64,000 nt of DNA from Allonocardiopsis opalescens (GTDB taxonomy: Bacteria; Actinomycetota; Actinomycetes; Streptosporangiales; Streptosporangiaceae). Below the pieces are notes generated by a model. That model worked only from the letters and a program-made list of their open reading frames with translations. It did not search any database and was not told where the DNA came from. Shown one piece after another: positions 1 to 8,367 of this stretch; position 1 is the stretch's first letter; every line of letters starts with the position of its first letter. The position numbers and the translations under genes are program-made. Location of the stretch: the NCBI RefSeq assembly GCF_003002095.1, contig NZ_PVZC01000005.1, positions 434,001-498,000 on the forward strand, in the 5' to 3' direction.

Positions 1-56
1 GCGCGCAGCGCCTCGATGACGGCGGGGTCGACGGGGGCCGGGGCGGTGTCGCTCAT
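1..56 (-). CDS. Partial gene, N-terminal 18 residues only
   Basis: An ATG at 56 on the minus strand is preceded by a good ribosome binding site (AAGGAG about 5 bases upstream) and opens a frame that leaves the window. The visible residues read MSDTAPAPVDPAVIEALR. The DPAVIEALR stretch resembles the start of RraA-type aldolases, which would suit the sugar-acid genes across the intergenic gap, but 18 residues cannot settle the family. It is divergent from the transporter gene and shares its operator region. Confidence 0.5.
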   Translation of the reverse strand, partial: MSDTAPAPVDPAVIEALR

Positions 57-183
57 GCGTCTCCTTGCGGCGGCTGGGCGCGGACGGCCGGCACCGCCGG
101 CGCGGTGCCCGCCGGGGCGGCGGCCGGGTCGTGGCTGGTCCGGGGGTACGTCCGCGCCCGATGGATGTTTCCGGGGTATTGCC

Positions 184-216
184 GTTGGGATATACCAACG
201 TTACGGTATACCAACA
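184..216. promoter_or_regulatory. Paired GTTGG-ATAT-CCAAC operators, divergent promoter
   Basis: Positions 184-199 form an inverted repeat GTTGGGATATACCAAC with 7 of 8 pairs matching. Positions 205-216 (GGTATACCAACA) hold a perfect GGTATACC palindrome and a second ATACCAAC half site. TTGGGA at 185-190 and TATACC at 207-212 could be -35 and -10 elements 16 bp apart, so a bound repressor would cover the promoter. The same half site recurs at 4310-4329, and a related palindrome lies at 5382-5407. The form suits a GntR-type repressor; the regulator is not identified. Confidence 0.6.
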
Positions 217-290
217 TATCAACCCGGCCGCTGAGCCGTTCGTCACGTCCGCCGCCGCACAAGACCCCCCTCCTTGAGCGAGGAGCCACG

Positions 291-1640
291 ATGACCGACA
301 CCGCCCCAGACCCGTCCTCGACGGCCGCCGGCCGGCAGGCCGCGACCGCCGACCGGCCCACCGAGGCGGCCCCCGCCCCGATCCCCACCACGCTGCGCGG
401 GTACATCACCTCGCTCGGCCCCGGGATCGTGGTGGCGCTGGCCTGGGTGGGCACCGGCGACCTGATCGACAACTCGGTCGCGGGCGGGAACTACGGCTAC
501 GCCCTGCTGTGGGTGCTGCCGCTCAGCCTGGTGTTCCGCTTCTTCTTCGTCAATCTGCTGGCGAAGTACCCGCTGTACAACGTCCGGCGCGACGCCAGCA
601 TCGTCCGGGGCTTCCACCGCACGCATCCGGTATTCGGCTGGCTGTTCCTGATCGCCTTCGCGCTCTACACCCACATCCTGCTCTCGTTCACCCTCAGCGG
701 GGTCGGGACGGCGCTGGAAGGGCTGTTCGGCGGGCTGCCGACCTTCTGGTGGTCGGTCATCGGCGCCGCGTCGGTGCTGCTGGTGACCTTCTCCGGCGCC
801 TACCGGCTGATCGAGCGGATCTTCAAGTTCGTCCTCGCCGCGATGGTCGCCTCCTTCGTGCTGGGCATCGTCCTGGTCGGCATCAACTGGGCCGAGTTCG
901 TCCGCGGCCTGGCCTTCCAGCTCCCGCCCAGCGAGGGCCTCTTCGACTCCACCCTGATCGCCTCCAGCCTGGTGCTGGCCACCCTGGGCTCGATGACCAG
1001 CCTGTTCTACCCGCAGTTCCTCAAGGAGAAGGGCTGGACCACCCCGGCGCACCGCAAGGTGCAGCGCTACGACCTGCTGTTCGGCGTGGTCGTCGTCTTC
1101 TTCCTCGGTGTGGCGATCTGGGCGATCGGCGCCGAGGTGCTGCACGGCGGCCGCGGGGCGGAGACCGCCGCCGACATCGCGGGCGCCCTCGGCACCGCCA
1201 TCGGCCCGATCGGCCCGTACATCTTCTACGCGGGGCTGCTCGGCGCCGCCTGGACGACGGTGGCCGGATCGCTGTTCGCCCTGAGCACGATGACGGTGGA
1301 ATCGGCGCACGCCGTGCGCCCGAAGCGGGCCGAACGCTACCGCGAGCGGCCCAACTCCGACCCGATCTACAAGTGGATGGTCGCCTGGGGCCTGCTCGCC
1401 GTGCTGTGGTCACTGCCGAACGCGCCCGACTTCGTCGTGCTGGTGGTCGTCTCGCACGTGCTGACCTCGCCCTTCCTGCTGCTGATCCTGGTCGGGCTCT
1501 GCTTCATGCTGAACCGCAGGGACATCATGGGCGAGCACGTGAACAACAGGTGGGAGAACACCGGGCTGGCGGTGCTGCTGGTCTTCGTCGCGGTCGCGGC
1601 CTACCAGGGCATCCAGCAGACCGTCCTGATGTTCGTCTGA
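291..1640 (+). CDS. Nramp-family membrane transporter lacking metal-site motifs
   Basis: A 449-residue integral membrane protein with the Nramp (LeuT-like) fold signature. The GPGIVVALAWVGTGDLIDN stretch at about residues 43-61 is TM1, and about eleven helices follow. The ATG at 291 follows AGGAG at 281-285. The family's metal-binding DPGN in TM1 is replaced by GTGD, and the TM6 MPH motif is replaced by SLF within GSMTSLFYPQ. Mn2+/Fe2+ transport is therefore unlikely. It probably forms an operon with the TSUP permease 6 bp downstream and the dehydratase, which suggests organic acid uptake or another non-canonical substrate. The fold call is firm; the substrate is inference. Confidence 0.75.
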   Translation: MTDTAPDPSSTAAGRQAATADRPTEAAPAPIPTTLRGYITSLGPGIVVALAWVGTGDLIDNSVAGGNYGYALLWVLPLSLVFRFFFVNLLAKYPLYNVRRDASIVRGFHRTHPVFGWLFLIAFALYTHILLSFTLSGVGTALEGLFGGLPTFWWSVIGAASVLLVTFSGAYRLIERIFKFVLAAMVASFVLGIVLVGINWAEFVRGLAFQLPPSEGLFDSTLIASSLVLATLGSMTSLFYPQFLKEKGWTTPAHRKVQRYDLLFGVVVVFFLGVAIWAIGAEVLHGGRGAETAADIAGALGTAIGPIGPYIFYAGLLGAAWTTVAGSLFALSTMTVESAHAVRPKRAERYRERPNSDPIYKWMVAWGLLAVLWSLPNAPDFVVLVVVSHVLTSPFLLLILVGLCFMLNRRDIMGEHVNNRWENTGLAVLLVFVAVAAYQGIQQTVLMFV

Positions 1641-1646
1641 GCGTCG

Positions 1647-2393
1647 ATGGACCTGGGTGACGGGCTGACATGGATCCTGCTCGCGGCCGCCACCCTGCTC
1701 GGCTCGTCCGTGCAGGGGGCCGTGGGCTTCGGGCTGGGCTTCACCGTGGTGCCGCTGCTCGCGGTGGTCGAGCCGCTGGCGATCCCGACCGTGCCGCTGC
1801 TGCTGGGGATGTCGCTGCTGCTGGGCACTCTCGTGCGTGACTTCCGCGCGCTGGACCGGCGCGGCAGCCTGCTGATGATGGCCGGCCGCGCCCCCGGCAC
1901 GGTGGTGGGCGCGGCGCTGCTCGCCCTGGTCGCGCCGCACCTGCTGGGGCTGCTGGTGGGGGCGGTGCTGCTGGCCACCATCGCGGTCAGCGCCGCGCGC
2001 CAGGCGCCGCCGCTGAACTGGCGCACCCAGGTCGCCGCCGGCTTCGCGTCGGGGGTGATGGGCACCGCGGCCGGGGTCGGCGGGCCGCCGGCCAGCCTGG
2101 CCTACCGGGGACAGCCGGGCCCGGTCATGCGCGCCACCGTGGGCGCGGCGCTGCTCGCGGGCACCGTCATGTCGCTGGCCGCCGTCGTGCTGATGGGGCG
2201 CTGGGACTGGCGGCACGCCGCGATGGCCGCGATCCTGCTGCCCGTCGCCCTGCTCGGCCTGCGGCTGAGCGGCTTCCTCAACGACCGCCTCACCCCGGGC
2301 CGGCTCCAGGCCGCCGTGCTCGGCCTGGGCCTGGTGGCGGCCCTGGCGGCCATCGCCGACGCCGTGTTGCATACCGTGGCGGGCGCCGCATGA
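1647..2393 (+). CDS. TSUP (TauE/SafE) family permease
   Basis: A 248-residue, very hydrophobic protein with the internal repeat typical of TSUP permeases. The first half opens with the GSSVQGAVGFGLGFTVVPLL helix and the second with ASGVMGTAAGVGGPPASL, both family hallmarks. TSUP members export sulfite or sulfonates or move small organic acids across the cytoplasmic membrane. The gene begins 6 bp after the Nramp-like gene and lies upstream of a dihydroxy-acid dehydratase, so it may carry an organic acid here. Substrate not determinable from sequence. Confidence 0.8.
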   Translation: MDLGDGLTWILLAAATLLGSSVQGAVGFGLGFTVVPLLAVVEPLAIPTVPLLLGMSLLLGTLVRDFRALDRRGSLLMMAGRAPGTVVGAALLALVAPHLLGLLVGAVLLATIAVSAARQAPPLNWRTQVAAGFASGVMGTAAGVGGPPASLAYRGQPGPVMRATVGAALLAGTVMSLAAVVLMGRWDWRHAAMAAILLPVALLGLRLSGFLNDRLTPGRLQAAVLGLGLVAALAAIADAVLHTVAGAA

Positions 2394-2459
2394 CCTGCTT
2401 CCCCCGGCGCGGCGCCTGCGCGCCCGGGGCCACGCAACGACGACGAGAGGGCTGAGCGG

Positions 2460-4187
2460 ATGACCACGCACCGCGACCCGACCCGGCTGAGGAGCCACCG
2501 CTGGTTCGGCGTCAACGACCTGCGCTCGTTCGGGCACCGGTCCCGGGCCAAGCAGATGGGCTTCGACCGCCAGGACTTCGCCGGGAAGCCGGTGATCGGC
2601 ATCATCAACACCTGGAGCGACATCAACCCCTGCCACACCCACTTCAAGCAACGGGTCGAGGACGCCAAGCGCGGCGTCTACCAGGCCGGCGGCTTCCCGC
2701 TGGAGATCCCGGCCATGTCGCTGTCGGAGCCCTTCCAGAAGCCCACCACCATGCTCTACCGCAACCTGCTCGCGCTGGAGGTGGAGGAGCTGATGCGCTC
2801 CTACCCGCTGGACGGCGTGGTGCTGATGGGCGGCTGCGACAAGACCACCCCAGCCCTGGTGATGGGCGCGCTCAGCGCCGACCTGCCGGCGATCTTCCTG
2901 CCGGCCGGGCCGATGCTGCGCGGCCGGTGGGCCGGCCAGGTCCTCGGCAGCGGCTCCGACACCTGGAAGTACTGGGCGAAGCTGCGCACCGGCGAGATCA
3001 CCCAGGAGCAGTGGGAGGGCATCGAGGACGGCATCGCCCGCTCGCCCGGCCACTGCATGACGATGGGCACCGCCTCCACCATGACCTCGGCGGTGGAGGC
3101 GATGGGGCTCAGCCTGCCCGGCGCCGCCTCCATCCCCGCCGCCTTCTCCGCGCACGCCCAGATGGGGGCGGCCACCGGGCGCGAGATCGTCGAGATGGTG
3201 TGGGAGGGCCGCACGCCGGGCTCGCTGGTCACCCGCGAGTCGGTGGCCGACGCCGTCACGGTGGTGCTCGCGCTGGCCGGGTCCACCAACTCCGTCATCC
3301 ACCTGCTGGCCATCGCGGGGCGGGCGGGGGTGGAGCTGACCCTGGCCGACTTCGACGAGCTGTCGCGGCGGGTCCCGGTGCTGGCCAATTTGCGGCCGTC
3401 CGGGACGTACCTGATGGAGGACTTCTACGACGCCGGCGGGCTGCGCGGGCTGATGGCCCGCCTCGGCGACCTGCTCCACCTGGACCGCCCCACCGTCAAC
3501 GGCCGCACGCTCGGCGAGAACCTGGCCGGCGCGCAGGTGTACGACGACGACGTGATCCGCACGCCGGAGACCGCGCTGTCCACCGAGGGCGGGCTGGCCA
3601 TCCTGCGCGGCTCGCTGGCGCCCGACGGCGCCGTCATCAAGACGACGGCCGCCACCCCCTCGCTGCTGCGGCACACCGGCCCGGCGGTCGTCTTCGACGA
3701 CTACGACGACCTCGCCGCCCGCATCGACGACCCCGACCTCGACGTCACGGCCGACTCCGTGCTGGTGCTGCGCGGCTCGGGCCCCGTCGGAGGGCCCGGC
3801 ATGCCCGAGTGGGGGATGCTGCCGATCCCGCGCAAGCTGCTGGCGCAGGGCGTGGAGGACATGGTGCGGATCTCCGACGCGCGGATGAGCGGCACCAGCT
3901 ACGGCACCTGCGTGCTGCACGTCGCCCCGGAGTCGGCCGTGGGCGGGCCGCTGGCGCTGGTGCGCACCGGCGACCTGATCGAGCTGGACGTGGCGCGGCG
4001 GCGGCTGGAGCTGCTGGTGGACCCGGCCGAGCTGGAGCGGCGCCGGGCGGACTGGCGGCCGCCGGTCTCGCCGTACCAGCGCGGCTACGCCAGAGCGGCG
4101 CTCTCCCGGATGGGCCAGGCCGACACCGGCTGCGACTTCGACTTCCTGGAGGGGCGCGGCGGCAACCCGGAGCCGGCCATCCACTGA
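2460..4187 (+). CDS. IlvD/Edd-family dehydratase (sugar-acid type)
   Basis: A 575-residue iron-sulfur dehydratase converting 2,3-dihydroxy acids to 2-keto-3-deoxy acids. Cluster-ligand cysteines appear as NPCHTHF (C58), GGCDKTTP (C126) and GHCMTMGT (C199). The C-terminal RISDARMSGTSYG signature is present. The length and the C-terminus (RGGNPEPAIH) suit the pentonate/sugar-acid dehydratase branch (arabonate/xylonate type) better than IlvD of branched-chain amino acid synthesis. It lies 66 bp after the TSUP gene and ends at a strong hairpin. A DapA-family lyase and a hydroxyacid dehydrogenase follow, fitting a non-phosphorylative sugar-acid route. The exact substrate is unknown. Confidence 0.85.
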   Translation: MTTHRDPTRLRSHRWFGVNDLRSFGHRSRAKQMGFDRQDFAGKPVIGIINTWSDINPCHTHFKQRVEDAKRGVYQAGGFPLEIPAMSLSEPFQKPTTMLYRNLLALEVEELMRSYPLDGVVLMGGCDKTTPALVMGALSADLPAIFLPAGPMLRGRWAGQVLGSGSDTWKYWAKLRTGEITQEQWEGIEDGIARSPGHCMTMGTASTMTSAVEAMGLSLPGAASIPAAFSAHAQMGAATGREIVEMVWEGRTPGSLVTRESVADAVTVVLALAGSTNSVIHLLAIAGRAGVELTLADFDELSRRVPVLANLRPSGTYLMEDFYDAGGLRGLMARLGDLLHLDRPTVNGRTLGENLAGAQVYDDDVIRTPETALSTEGGLAILRGSLAPDGAVIKTTAATPSLLRHTGPAVVFDDYDDLAARIDDPDLDVTADSVLVLRGSGPVGGPGMPEWGMLPIPRKLLAQGVEDMVRISDARMSGTSYGTCVLHVAPESAVGGPLALVRTGDLIELDVARRRLELLVDPAELERRRADWRPPVSPYQRGYARAALSRMGQADTGCDFDFLEGRGGNPEPAIH

Positions 4188-4190
4188 GCA

Positions 4191-4231
4191 CCGGTACGGC
4201 CGGGGCCGCGCGGCGGTCCCGGCCGTACCGG
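4191..4231 (+). terminator. Terminator hairpin after dehydratase
   Basis: A perfect 14-bp stem (CCGGTACGGCCGGG at 4191-4204 with its complement at 4218-4231) around a 13-base loop, starting 3 bases after the dehydratase stop. There is no T tract, as is common in high-GC actinomycetes. Confidence 0.7.
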
Positions 4232-4295
4232 CACCACCCCGCGCCGCGCGGACTCGGGCACGGGCACGGGCGCCTCTCGACGCCGGTGGGCGGCC

Positions 4296-4330
4296 TTGCT
4301 GGCCACTCCTTGGTATCTTAATATACCAAC
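4296..4330 (+). promoter_or_regulatory. Operator-overlapped promoter for a leaderless mRNA
   Basis: TTGCTG at 4296-4301 and TAATAT at 4319-4324 are separated by exactly 17 bp. A start 7 bases after the -10 falls on the A of the ATG at 4331, and no Shine-Dalgarno is present, so the transcript is probably leaderless. The -10 sits inside an inverted repeat, TTGGTAT (4310-4316) and ATACCAA (4323-4329). This matches the half sites at 184-216. Confidence 0.6.
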
Positions 4331-5251
4331 ATGCCGAATACTGACGAGAACACCCTGACCGAGCGCCTCGGCGGGGTGAACGCCGTCCTGATCGCGCCCT
4401 TCCGCGACGGGACCGGCCCCCTGGACTCCAAGCTCATGACCGAGCTGGCCCGCTCCTGCGACGAGGCCGGCATCCACGCCGTCACCGCCCTGGGCAACAC
4501 CGCCGAGCTCTACCAGCTCACCGAGGACGAGCGGCTGGAGCTGCTGCGCGCCGTCGCGGCCGGCGCCTCGAACGCCGTGCGGGTGGCCGGCCTCGCCGGG
4601 GCGGCCCCCGACGCGCTGCGGCTGGCCGAGGCGGCCGCCGGGCTCGGCTACGACGCCGTCATGCTGCACGAGCCGCTCGACCCCCTCGCGGGCGACCGCG
4701 GCATCGCCGACTTCCTGGCCGACCTGGCGGAGCGCTCGCCGCTGCCGTCCCTGATCTACATCCGCACCCCCCGGCTGAGCAGGGAGTCCATCGCCCGCCT
4801 GGTCCGGCTGCCCAAGGTGGTCGGCGTGAAGTACGCGCGGCCCGAGATGAACCTGCTCGGCAGCCTGCTCGCCGACGAGGAGCTGCGCACCGCCTGCGCC
4901 TGGGCCTGCGGCTCGGCGGAGTCGATGGTCCCGGCCATGCGCGGGCACGGCCTGATCGGCTTCACCTCCGGCCTGGCCAATGTCCGCCCTGACCTGGCCC
5001 TCGGCGTCTACGAGGCGTCCCGCGACGGCGACCTCGGCCTGCTGGCCGAGCGGGTCAGGCAGGTCCTGCCCTTCGAGCTGATGCGCACCCGCGACGGCGG
5101 CCGGCACAACGTCTCCGTGGTCAAGTGGGCGCTGCGCGAGGCCGGCATGGACGTCGGCGGCGTGCGCGCGCCCTGCGAGGACCTGGGCGAGGCCGAGACC
5201 GCCGCCCTGCGCGGGATCCTGGCCGGCTGGCCCGCCGCGCCGGCGGCCTGA
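4331..5251 (+). CDS. DapA-family pyruvate-dependent aldolase/dehydratase
   Basis: A 306-residue cytoplasmic TIM-barrel enzyme of the dihydrodipicolinate synthase / N-acetylneuraminate lyase family. TALGNTAELYQLTEDER at about residues 52-68 replaces the usual GTTGE motif region. Y143 (LIYIRTP) and the Schiff-base lysine K167 (VVGVKYA) are in the expected places. Given the dehydratase upstream, a likely role is cleavage or dehydration of a 2-keto-3-deoxy sugar acid rather than lysine synthesis. The gene has its own operator-controlled promoter and a downstream hairpin, so it is probably monocistronic. The start is set by the leaderless arrangement. Confidence 0.8.
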   Translation: MPNTDENTLTERLGGVNAVLIAPFRDGTGPLDSKLMTELARSCDEAGIHAVTALGNTAELYQLTEDERLELLRAVAAGASNAVRVAGLAGAAPDALRLAEAAAGLGYDAVMLHEPLDPLAGDRGIADFLADLAERSPLPSLIYIRTPRLSRESIARLVRLPKVVGVKYARPEMNLLGSLLADEELRTACAWACGSAESMVPAMRGHGLIGFTSGLANVRPDLALGVYEASRDGDLGLLAERVRQVLPFELMRTRDGGRHNVSVVKWALREAGMDVGGVRAPCEDLGEAETAALRGILAGWPAAPAA

Positions 5252-5265
5252 CCGGCGCACCCCCA

Positions 5266-5295
5266 CCGCCCCGGCCCGCCGCGCGGCCGGGGCGG
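5266..5295 (+). terminator. Terminator hairpin after DapA-family gene
   Basis: CCGCCCCGGCC at 5266-5276 pairs perfectly with 5285-5295 across an 8-base loop, 15 bases after the stop codon. Confidence 0.6.
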
Positions 5296-5381
5296 CGCGA
5301 CCCACGCCTCCCGCCGACGGGCGCCCGCACCCTCCTGGACCGGCCGGTCCCCGCACCGGGCTGGCCGTAGATCGAACTGAA

Positions 5382-5407
5382 TGGAATACTGGTATATCAG
5401 TGTTCCA
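5382..5407. promoter_or_regulatory. 26-bp palindromic operator
   Basis: A near-perfect palindrome with 11 of 13 base pairs matching, centred between 5394 and 5395. The core is ACTGGTATATCAGT and the arms TGGAA/TTCCA. It overlaps a possible -10 (TATATC, 5393-5398). The TGGTAT core resembles the operators at 184-216 and 4310-4329, so one regulator may control all three units. Confidence 0.55.
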
Positions 5408-5455
5408 CTACGTCGGCCGGAGCGCAGCGCCGGCGCGTCAACGGAGGGAGGACGG

Positions 5456-6433
5456 GTGCTCCCCGTCGTCTACGTCCCGCAGCCCGTACACCCCGACGCC
5501 CTCACCCGGCTCCGCGAGCACGCCCGCGTCGAGGTCGGCTTCGGCCCCGGCGCCCGCCCGCTGGCCGAGGTGGCCGGGCAGGTCCGCGGCGTCCTGACCC
5601 GCACCCGGCCGGTCGACGCCGCCGACATCGCCGCCATGCCGGAGCTGGCGGTGATCGCGCGGCACGGCGTCGGCGTCGACAGCATCGACGTGGCCGCCGC
5701 CACCGAGCGCGGCGTGCCGGTCTGCATCACCCCCGACGCCAATATGGTCGCCGTCGCCGAGCACGTCTTCGCGCTGCTGCTGGCGGTGGCGCGCAATGTG
5801 GTCACCGGCGACCACCGGGTGCGCACCGGCGGCTTCGCCGACCGCGACGCCCTCACCGGCGTCGAGCTGCGCGGCGCGCGCCTCGGCGTCATCGGCTACG
5901 GCCGGATCGGCGCCGAGGTCGCGCGCATCGCCCGCGACGGCTTCCGGATGGAGGTCGCCGGCCACGACCCCTTCCTCGGCGCCGCCGCCGTCCGCGCCCG
6001 CGGCGCCGAACCCGCCGGCCTGGACGAACTGCTCTCCACCTGCGCGGCCGTGACGGTGCACGTCCCGCTGACCGAGCGCACCCGCGGCCTGATCGGCGCC
6101 CGCGAACTCGACCTGATGCCGGCCGGGGCCGTCCTGGTGCACACCGCACGCGGCGGCATCGTCGACGAGGCCGCCCTGGCCGAGCGGCTGCGCACCGGAC
6201 GGCTGCGCGGCGCCGGCGTCGACGTCTTCACCGCCGAACCGCCGCCCGCCGACAACCCGCTGCTGTCCGCCGGCGGCGCCGTGCTCACCCCGCACCTCGC
6301 CGGCCAGACCCACGGCTCCATGCGCCGCATGGCCATGGGCGCCGCCGACGCCGTCATCACCGTCCTGCGCGGCGGCCGCCCGCCCGCCGCCGCCGTCGTC
6401 AATCCGCAGGCGTGGGAGCGGGCGGCGGGCTGA
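5456..6433 (+). CDS. D-isomer-specific 2-hydroxyacid dehydrogenase
   Basis: A 325-residue NAD(P)-dependent dehydrogenase of the phosphoglycerate dehydrogenase/glyoxylate reductase family. The Rossmann motif GVIGYGRIGAEVA, the ARGGIVDEAAL loop and the catalytic-histidine segment TPHLAGQTHGS are all visible. I chose the GTG at 5456 because GGAGGGAGGAC lies just upstream; an in-frame ATG at 5381 falls in the operator palindrome. It probably reduces a 2-keto acid or glyoxylate produced by the sugar-acid pathway encoded upstream. Substrate not determinable here. Confidence 0.85.
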   Translation: MLPVVYVPQPVHPDALTRLREHARVEVGFGPGARPLAEVAGQVRGVLTRTRPVDAADIAAMPELAVIARHGVGVDSIDVAAATERGVPVCITPDANMVAVAEHVFALLLAVARNVVTGDHRVRTGGFADRDALTGVELRGARLGVIGYGRIGAEVARIARDGFRMEVAGHDPFLGAAAVRARGAEPAGLDELLSTCAAVTVHVPLTERTRGLIGARELDLMPAGAVLVHTARGGIVDEAALAERLRTGRLRGAGVDVFTAEPPPADNPLLSAGGAVLTPHLAGQTHGSMRRMAMGAADAVITVLRGGRPPAAAVVNPQAWERAAG

Positions 6434-6464
6434 TCCCGCCCCGGGCGGCCGCGCGGCGGCAGCC

Positions 6465-7430
6465 TCAGCGCCGCCGCTGGAAGCCCCGGATCGCGACGGC
6501 CGCCGCGGCGGCGGCCACCGTCAGGCTGATGGCGAGGGCGATCGCGGCGCTGAGCAGGGCGGGCTGCCCGAGGGCGAGGCCGCGGGCGGCCTCGATGCCG
6601 TAGGTGGCCGGGTTGACCTGGGCGACGGCGCGCAGCCAGCCGGGCAGGCCCGAGGCGGGCACGAAGGCGGTGGAGGCGAAGACCAGCGGGAAGGTCACCA
6701 GACCGGCCACGCTCTGCATGAGCTCGACCCTGCGCAGCCAGCAGGCCAGCGCGATGAAGATCCAGCCTAGGCAGCCGCCGACGGCCAGGGCCAGCGCGCA
6801 GGCGCCGAGCGTGCCGAGCGGCCCGCCCGCGGGCCGGAAGCCGAACACGGCGGCCGCCGCGACCACGACCAGCAGCAGCTGGACGGCGTTGCGGACGACG
6901 TCGGCGAGGCTGCGGGCCAGCAGCACCGAGCCGGGCCAGACCGGCAGGGTGCGGAAGCGGGTGATGATGCCGTTCGACATCTCCTGGGTGAGGCCGAGGC
7001 CGGTGTTCAGTGCCGCCTGGATCGCGGAGGTGACCAGGATCGCGGGCACCAGGAAGTCGATGTAGCGCACGTCGGGGAAGCCGGGCGCGGCCGCGACGGA
7101 GGCGAAGAGCTGGCTGAACAGCACCAGCATCACCATCGGCGCGAACAGGCTGGCCAGCAGCAGCCGCGGGTCGAGCACCACCGCGCGCAGCGAGCGGCCG
7201 GTCAGCACCAGCACCTGCGCCGCGATCCCGGTGCCGCTCCAGGCCGCCTCGGGCGGGTCCGGCTCGGGCCCCGCCTCGGGCCGGCCGGCGCGGGCGGGCG
7301 CGTGCCCGGCCGCCGTCACGGCCGCCGCCGCGGCGTGCTCGGCGAGGGCGCCGGCCCGGCCGGCGGCTTCGGGCCCCCAGCCGCCGACGTGCCCCTGGGC
7401 GGGTGATCCGGGGTTCCAGTACCAGGCCAC
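6465..7430 (-). CDS. ABC-2 type transporter permease (DrrB-like), lasso operon
   Basis: A 321-residue permease with six predicted membrane segments. They are preceded by a roughly 65-residue Ala/Gly/Pro-rich cytoplasmic N-terminus. The ABC-2 features LTQEMSNGIITRFRTLP and the terminal LPGWLRAVAQVNPATYGIEAAR are typical of daunorubicin-type exporters. It starts 13 bp after its ATPase and is the last gene of the lasso peptide operon. The pair most likely exports the mature lasso peptide and gives self-protection. Confidence 0.85.
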   Translation of the reverse strand: MAWYWNPGSPAQGHVGGWGPEAAGRAGALAEHAAAAAVTAAGHAPARAGRPEAGPEPDPPEAAWSGTGIAAQVLVLTGRSLRAVVLDPRLLLASLFAPMVMLVLFSQLFASVAAAPGFPDVRYIDFLVPAILVTSAIQAALNTGLGLTQEMSNGIITRFRTLPVWPGSVLLARSLADVVRNAVQLLLVVVAAAAVFGFRPAGGPLGTLGACALALAVGGCLGWIFIALACWLRRVELMQSVAGLVTFPLVFASTAFVPASGLPGWLRAVAQVNPATYGIEAARGLALGQPALLSAAIALAISLTVAAAAAAVAIRGFQRRR

Positions 7431-7443
7431 GTGCCGTCCTTCA

Positions 7444-8367
7444 TCATGCCGCCCGCCGCGTCCCCATCAGGGAGAGGTACACGTCGTCCAGGGTCGGCTC
7501 GGTCAGCGTCAGCTCGTAGGGGCCGATCGGCGCGTCGTCCAGCGCGCGGGCGATCGCGGCCAGGTCGCCGGGGGCGGCGACCGGCACGGTCACCGCGCCG
7601 AGGTCCGCGTCGGCGCGCAGGCCGATGGTGCGCAGCGCGTACAGCGCGTCCGTCACGGCCTCGGCCTCGGCCGGGCGGGCGGTGGCGGTGCGGCCCCCGG
7701 CCCTGGCCTTCAGCTCGGCCGGGGTGCCGGAGGCGACCACCCGTCCGTCGGCCAGCACCGTGATGGCGTCGGCCAGTCGGTCGGCCTCGTCGAGGTACTG
7801 CGTGGTCAGCATGACCGTGGTGCCGCCGCGCACCAGCTCGCGGACGACCTGCCAGGCGGCGCGGCGCCCCGCCGGGTCCAGGCCGGTCGTCGGCTCGTCC
7901 AGGAAGAGCACGTCGGGCCGGCCGATCAGGCTCGCCGCCAGGTCGAGGCGGCGGCGCATCCCGCCGGAGTAGGTGCGCACCGGGCGGTCGGCCGCCCCGG
8001 CCAGGTCGAAGGCGTCCAGCAGCTCGCCGCCGCGCGCACGGGCGGCCCGCCGGCCCGCGCCGAGCAGGCGGGCGATCAGCACCAGGTTGTCGCGGCCGGA
8101 GATCTGCTCGTCGAGCGCGACGGACTGGCCGGTCAGCCCGATGCGCCGCCGCAGCTGCGCGGCCTGGGTGACCACGTCGTAGCCGGCCACCCGGGCGGTG
8201 CCCGCGCTCGGGCGGCACAGCGCGGTCAGGATCTCGATCAGCGTCGTCTTGCCCGCGCCGTTGTGGCCGAGCAGGCCGAGCACGGTCCCGGCGGGGACGC
8301 TGAGCGTCACGTCGTCCAGCGCCAGGACCGCGCCGAAGCGGCGGCTCACGCCGATCACCTCGATCAC
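7444..8367 (-). CDS. ABC transporter ATPase (DrrA-like), lasso operon
   Basis: A 307-residue ATP-binding subunit with Walker A GHNGAGKTT, signature YSGGMRRRLDLA, Walker B VLFLDEPTTGLDP and the C-terminal domain of the DrrA export family. The GTG start at 8367 overlaps the preceding stop by 4 bases (GTGA), so the genes are translationally coupled. It partners the ABC-2 permease downstream. Confidence 0.88.
   Translation of the reverse strand: MIEVIGVSRRFGAVLALDDVTLSVPAGTVLGLLGHNGAGKTTLIEILTALCRPSAGTARVAGYDVVTQAAQLRRRIGLTGQSVALDEQISGRDNLVLIARLLGAGRRAARARGGELLDAFDLAGAADRPVRTYSGGMRRRLDLAASLIGRPDVLFLDEPTTGLDPAGRRAAWQVVRELVRGGTTVMLTTQYLDEADRLADAITVLADGRVVASGTPAELKARAGGRTATARPAEAEAVTDALYALRTIGLRADADLGAVTVPVAAPGDLAAIARALDDAPIGPYELTLTEPTLDDVYLSLMGTRRAA

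Noticed and set aside
291-1640. Calling the Nramp homologue a manganese transporter
   Set aside because: Both metal-binding motifs are replaced, so the usual substrate assignment is not supported.
1410-4184. A 924-codon open frame on the minus strand opposite the dehydratase
   Set aside because: It is Gln/His/Arg-rich with no domain, and overlaps well-supported plus-strand genes; such antisense frames are a by-product of very high GC third positions.
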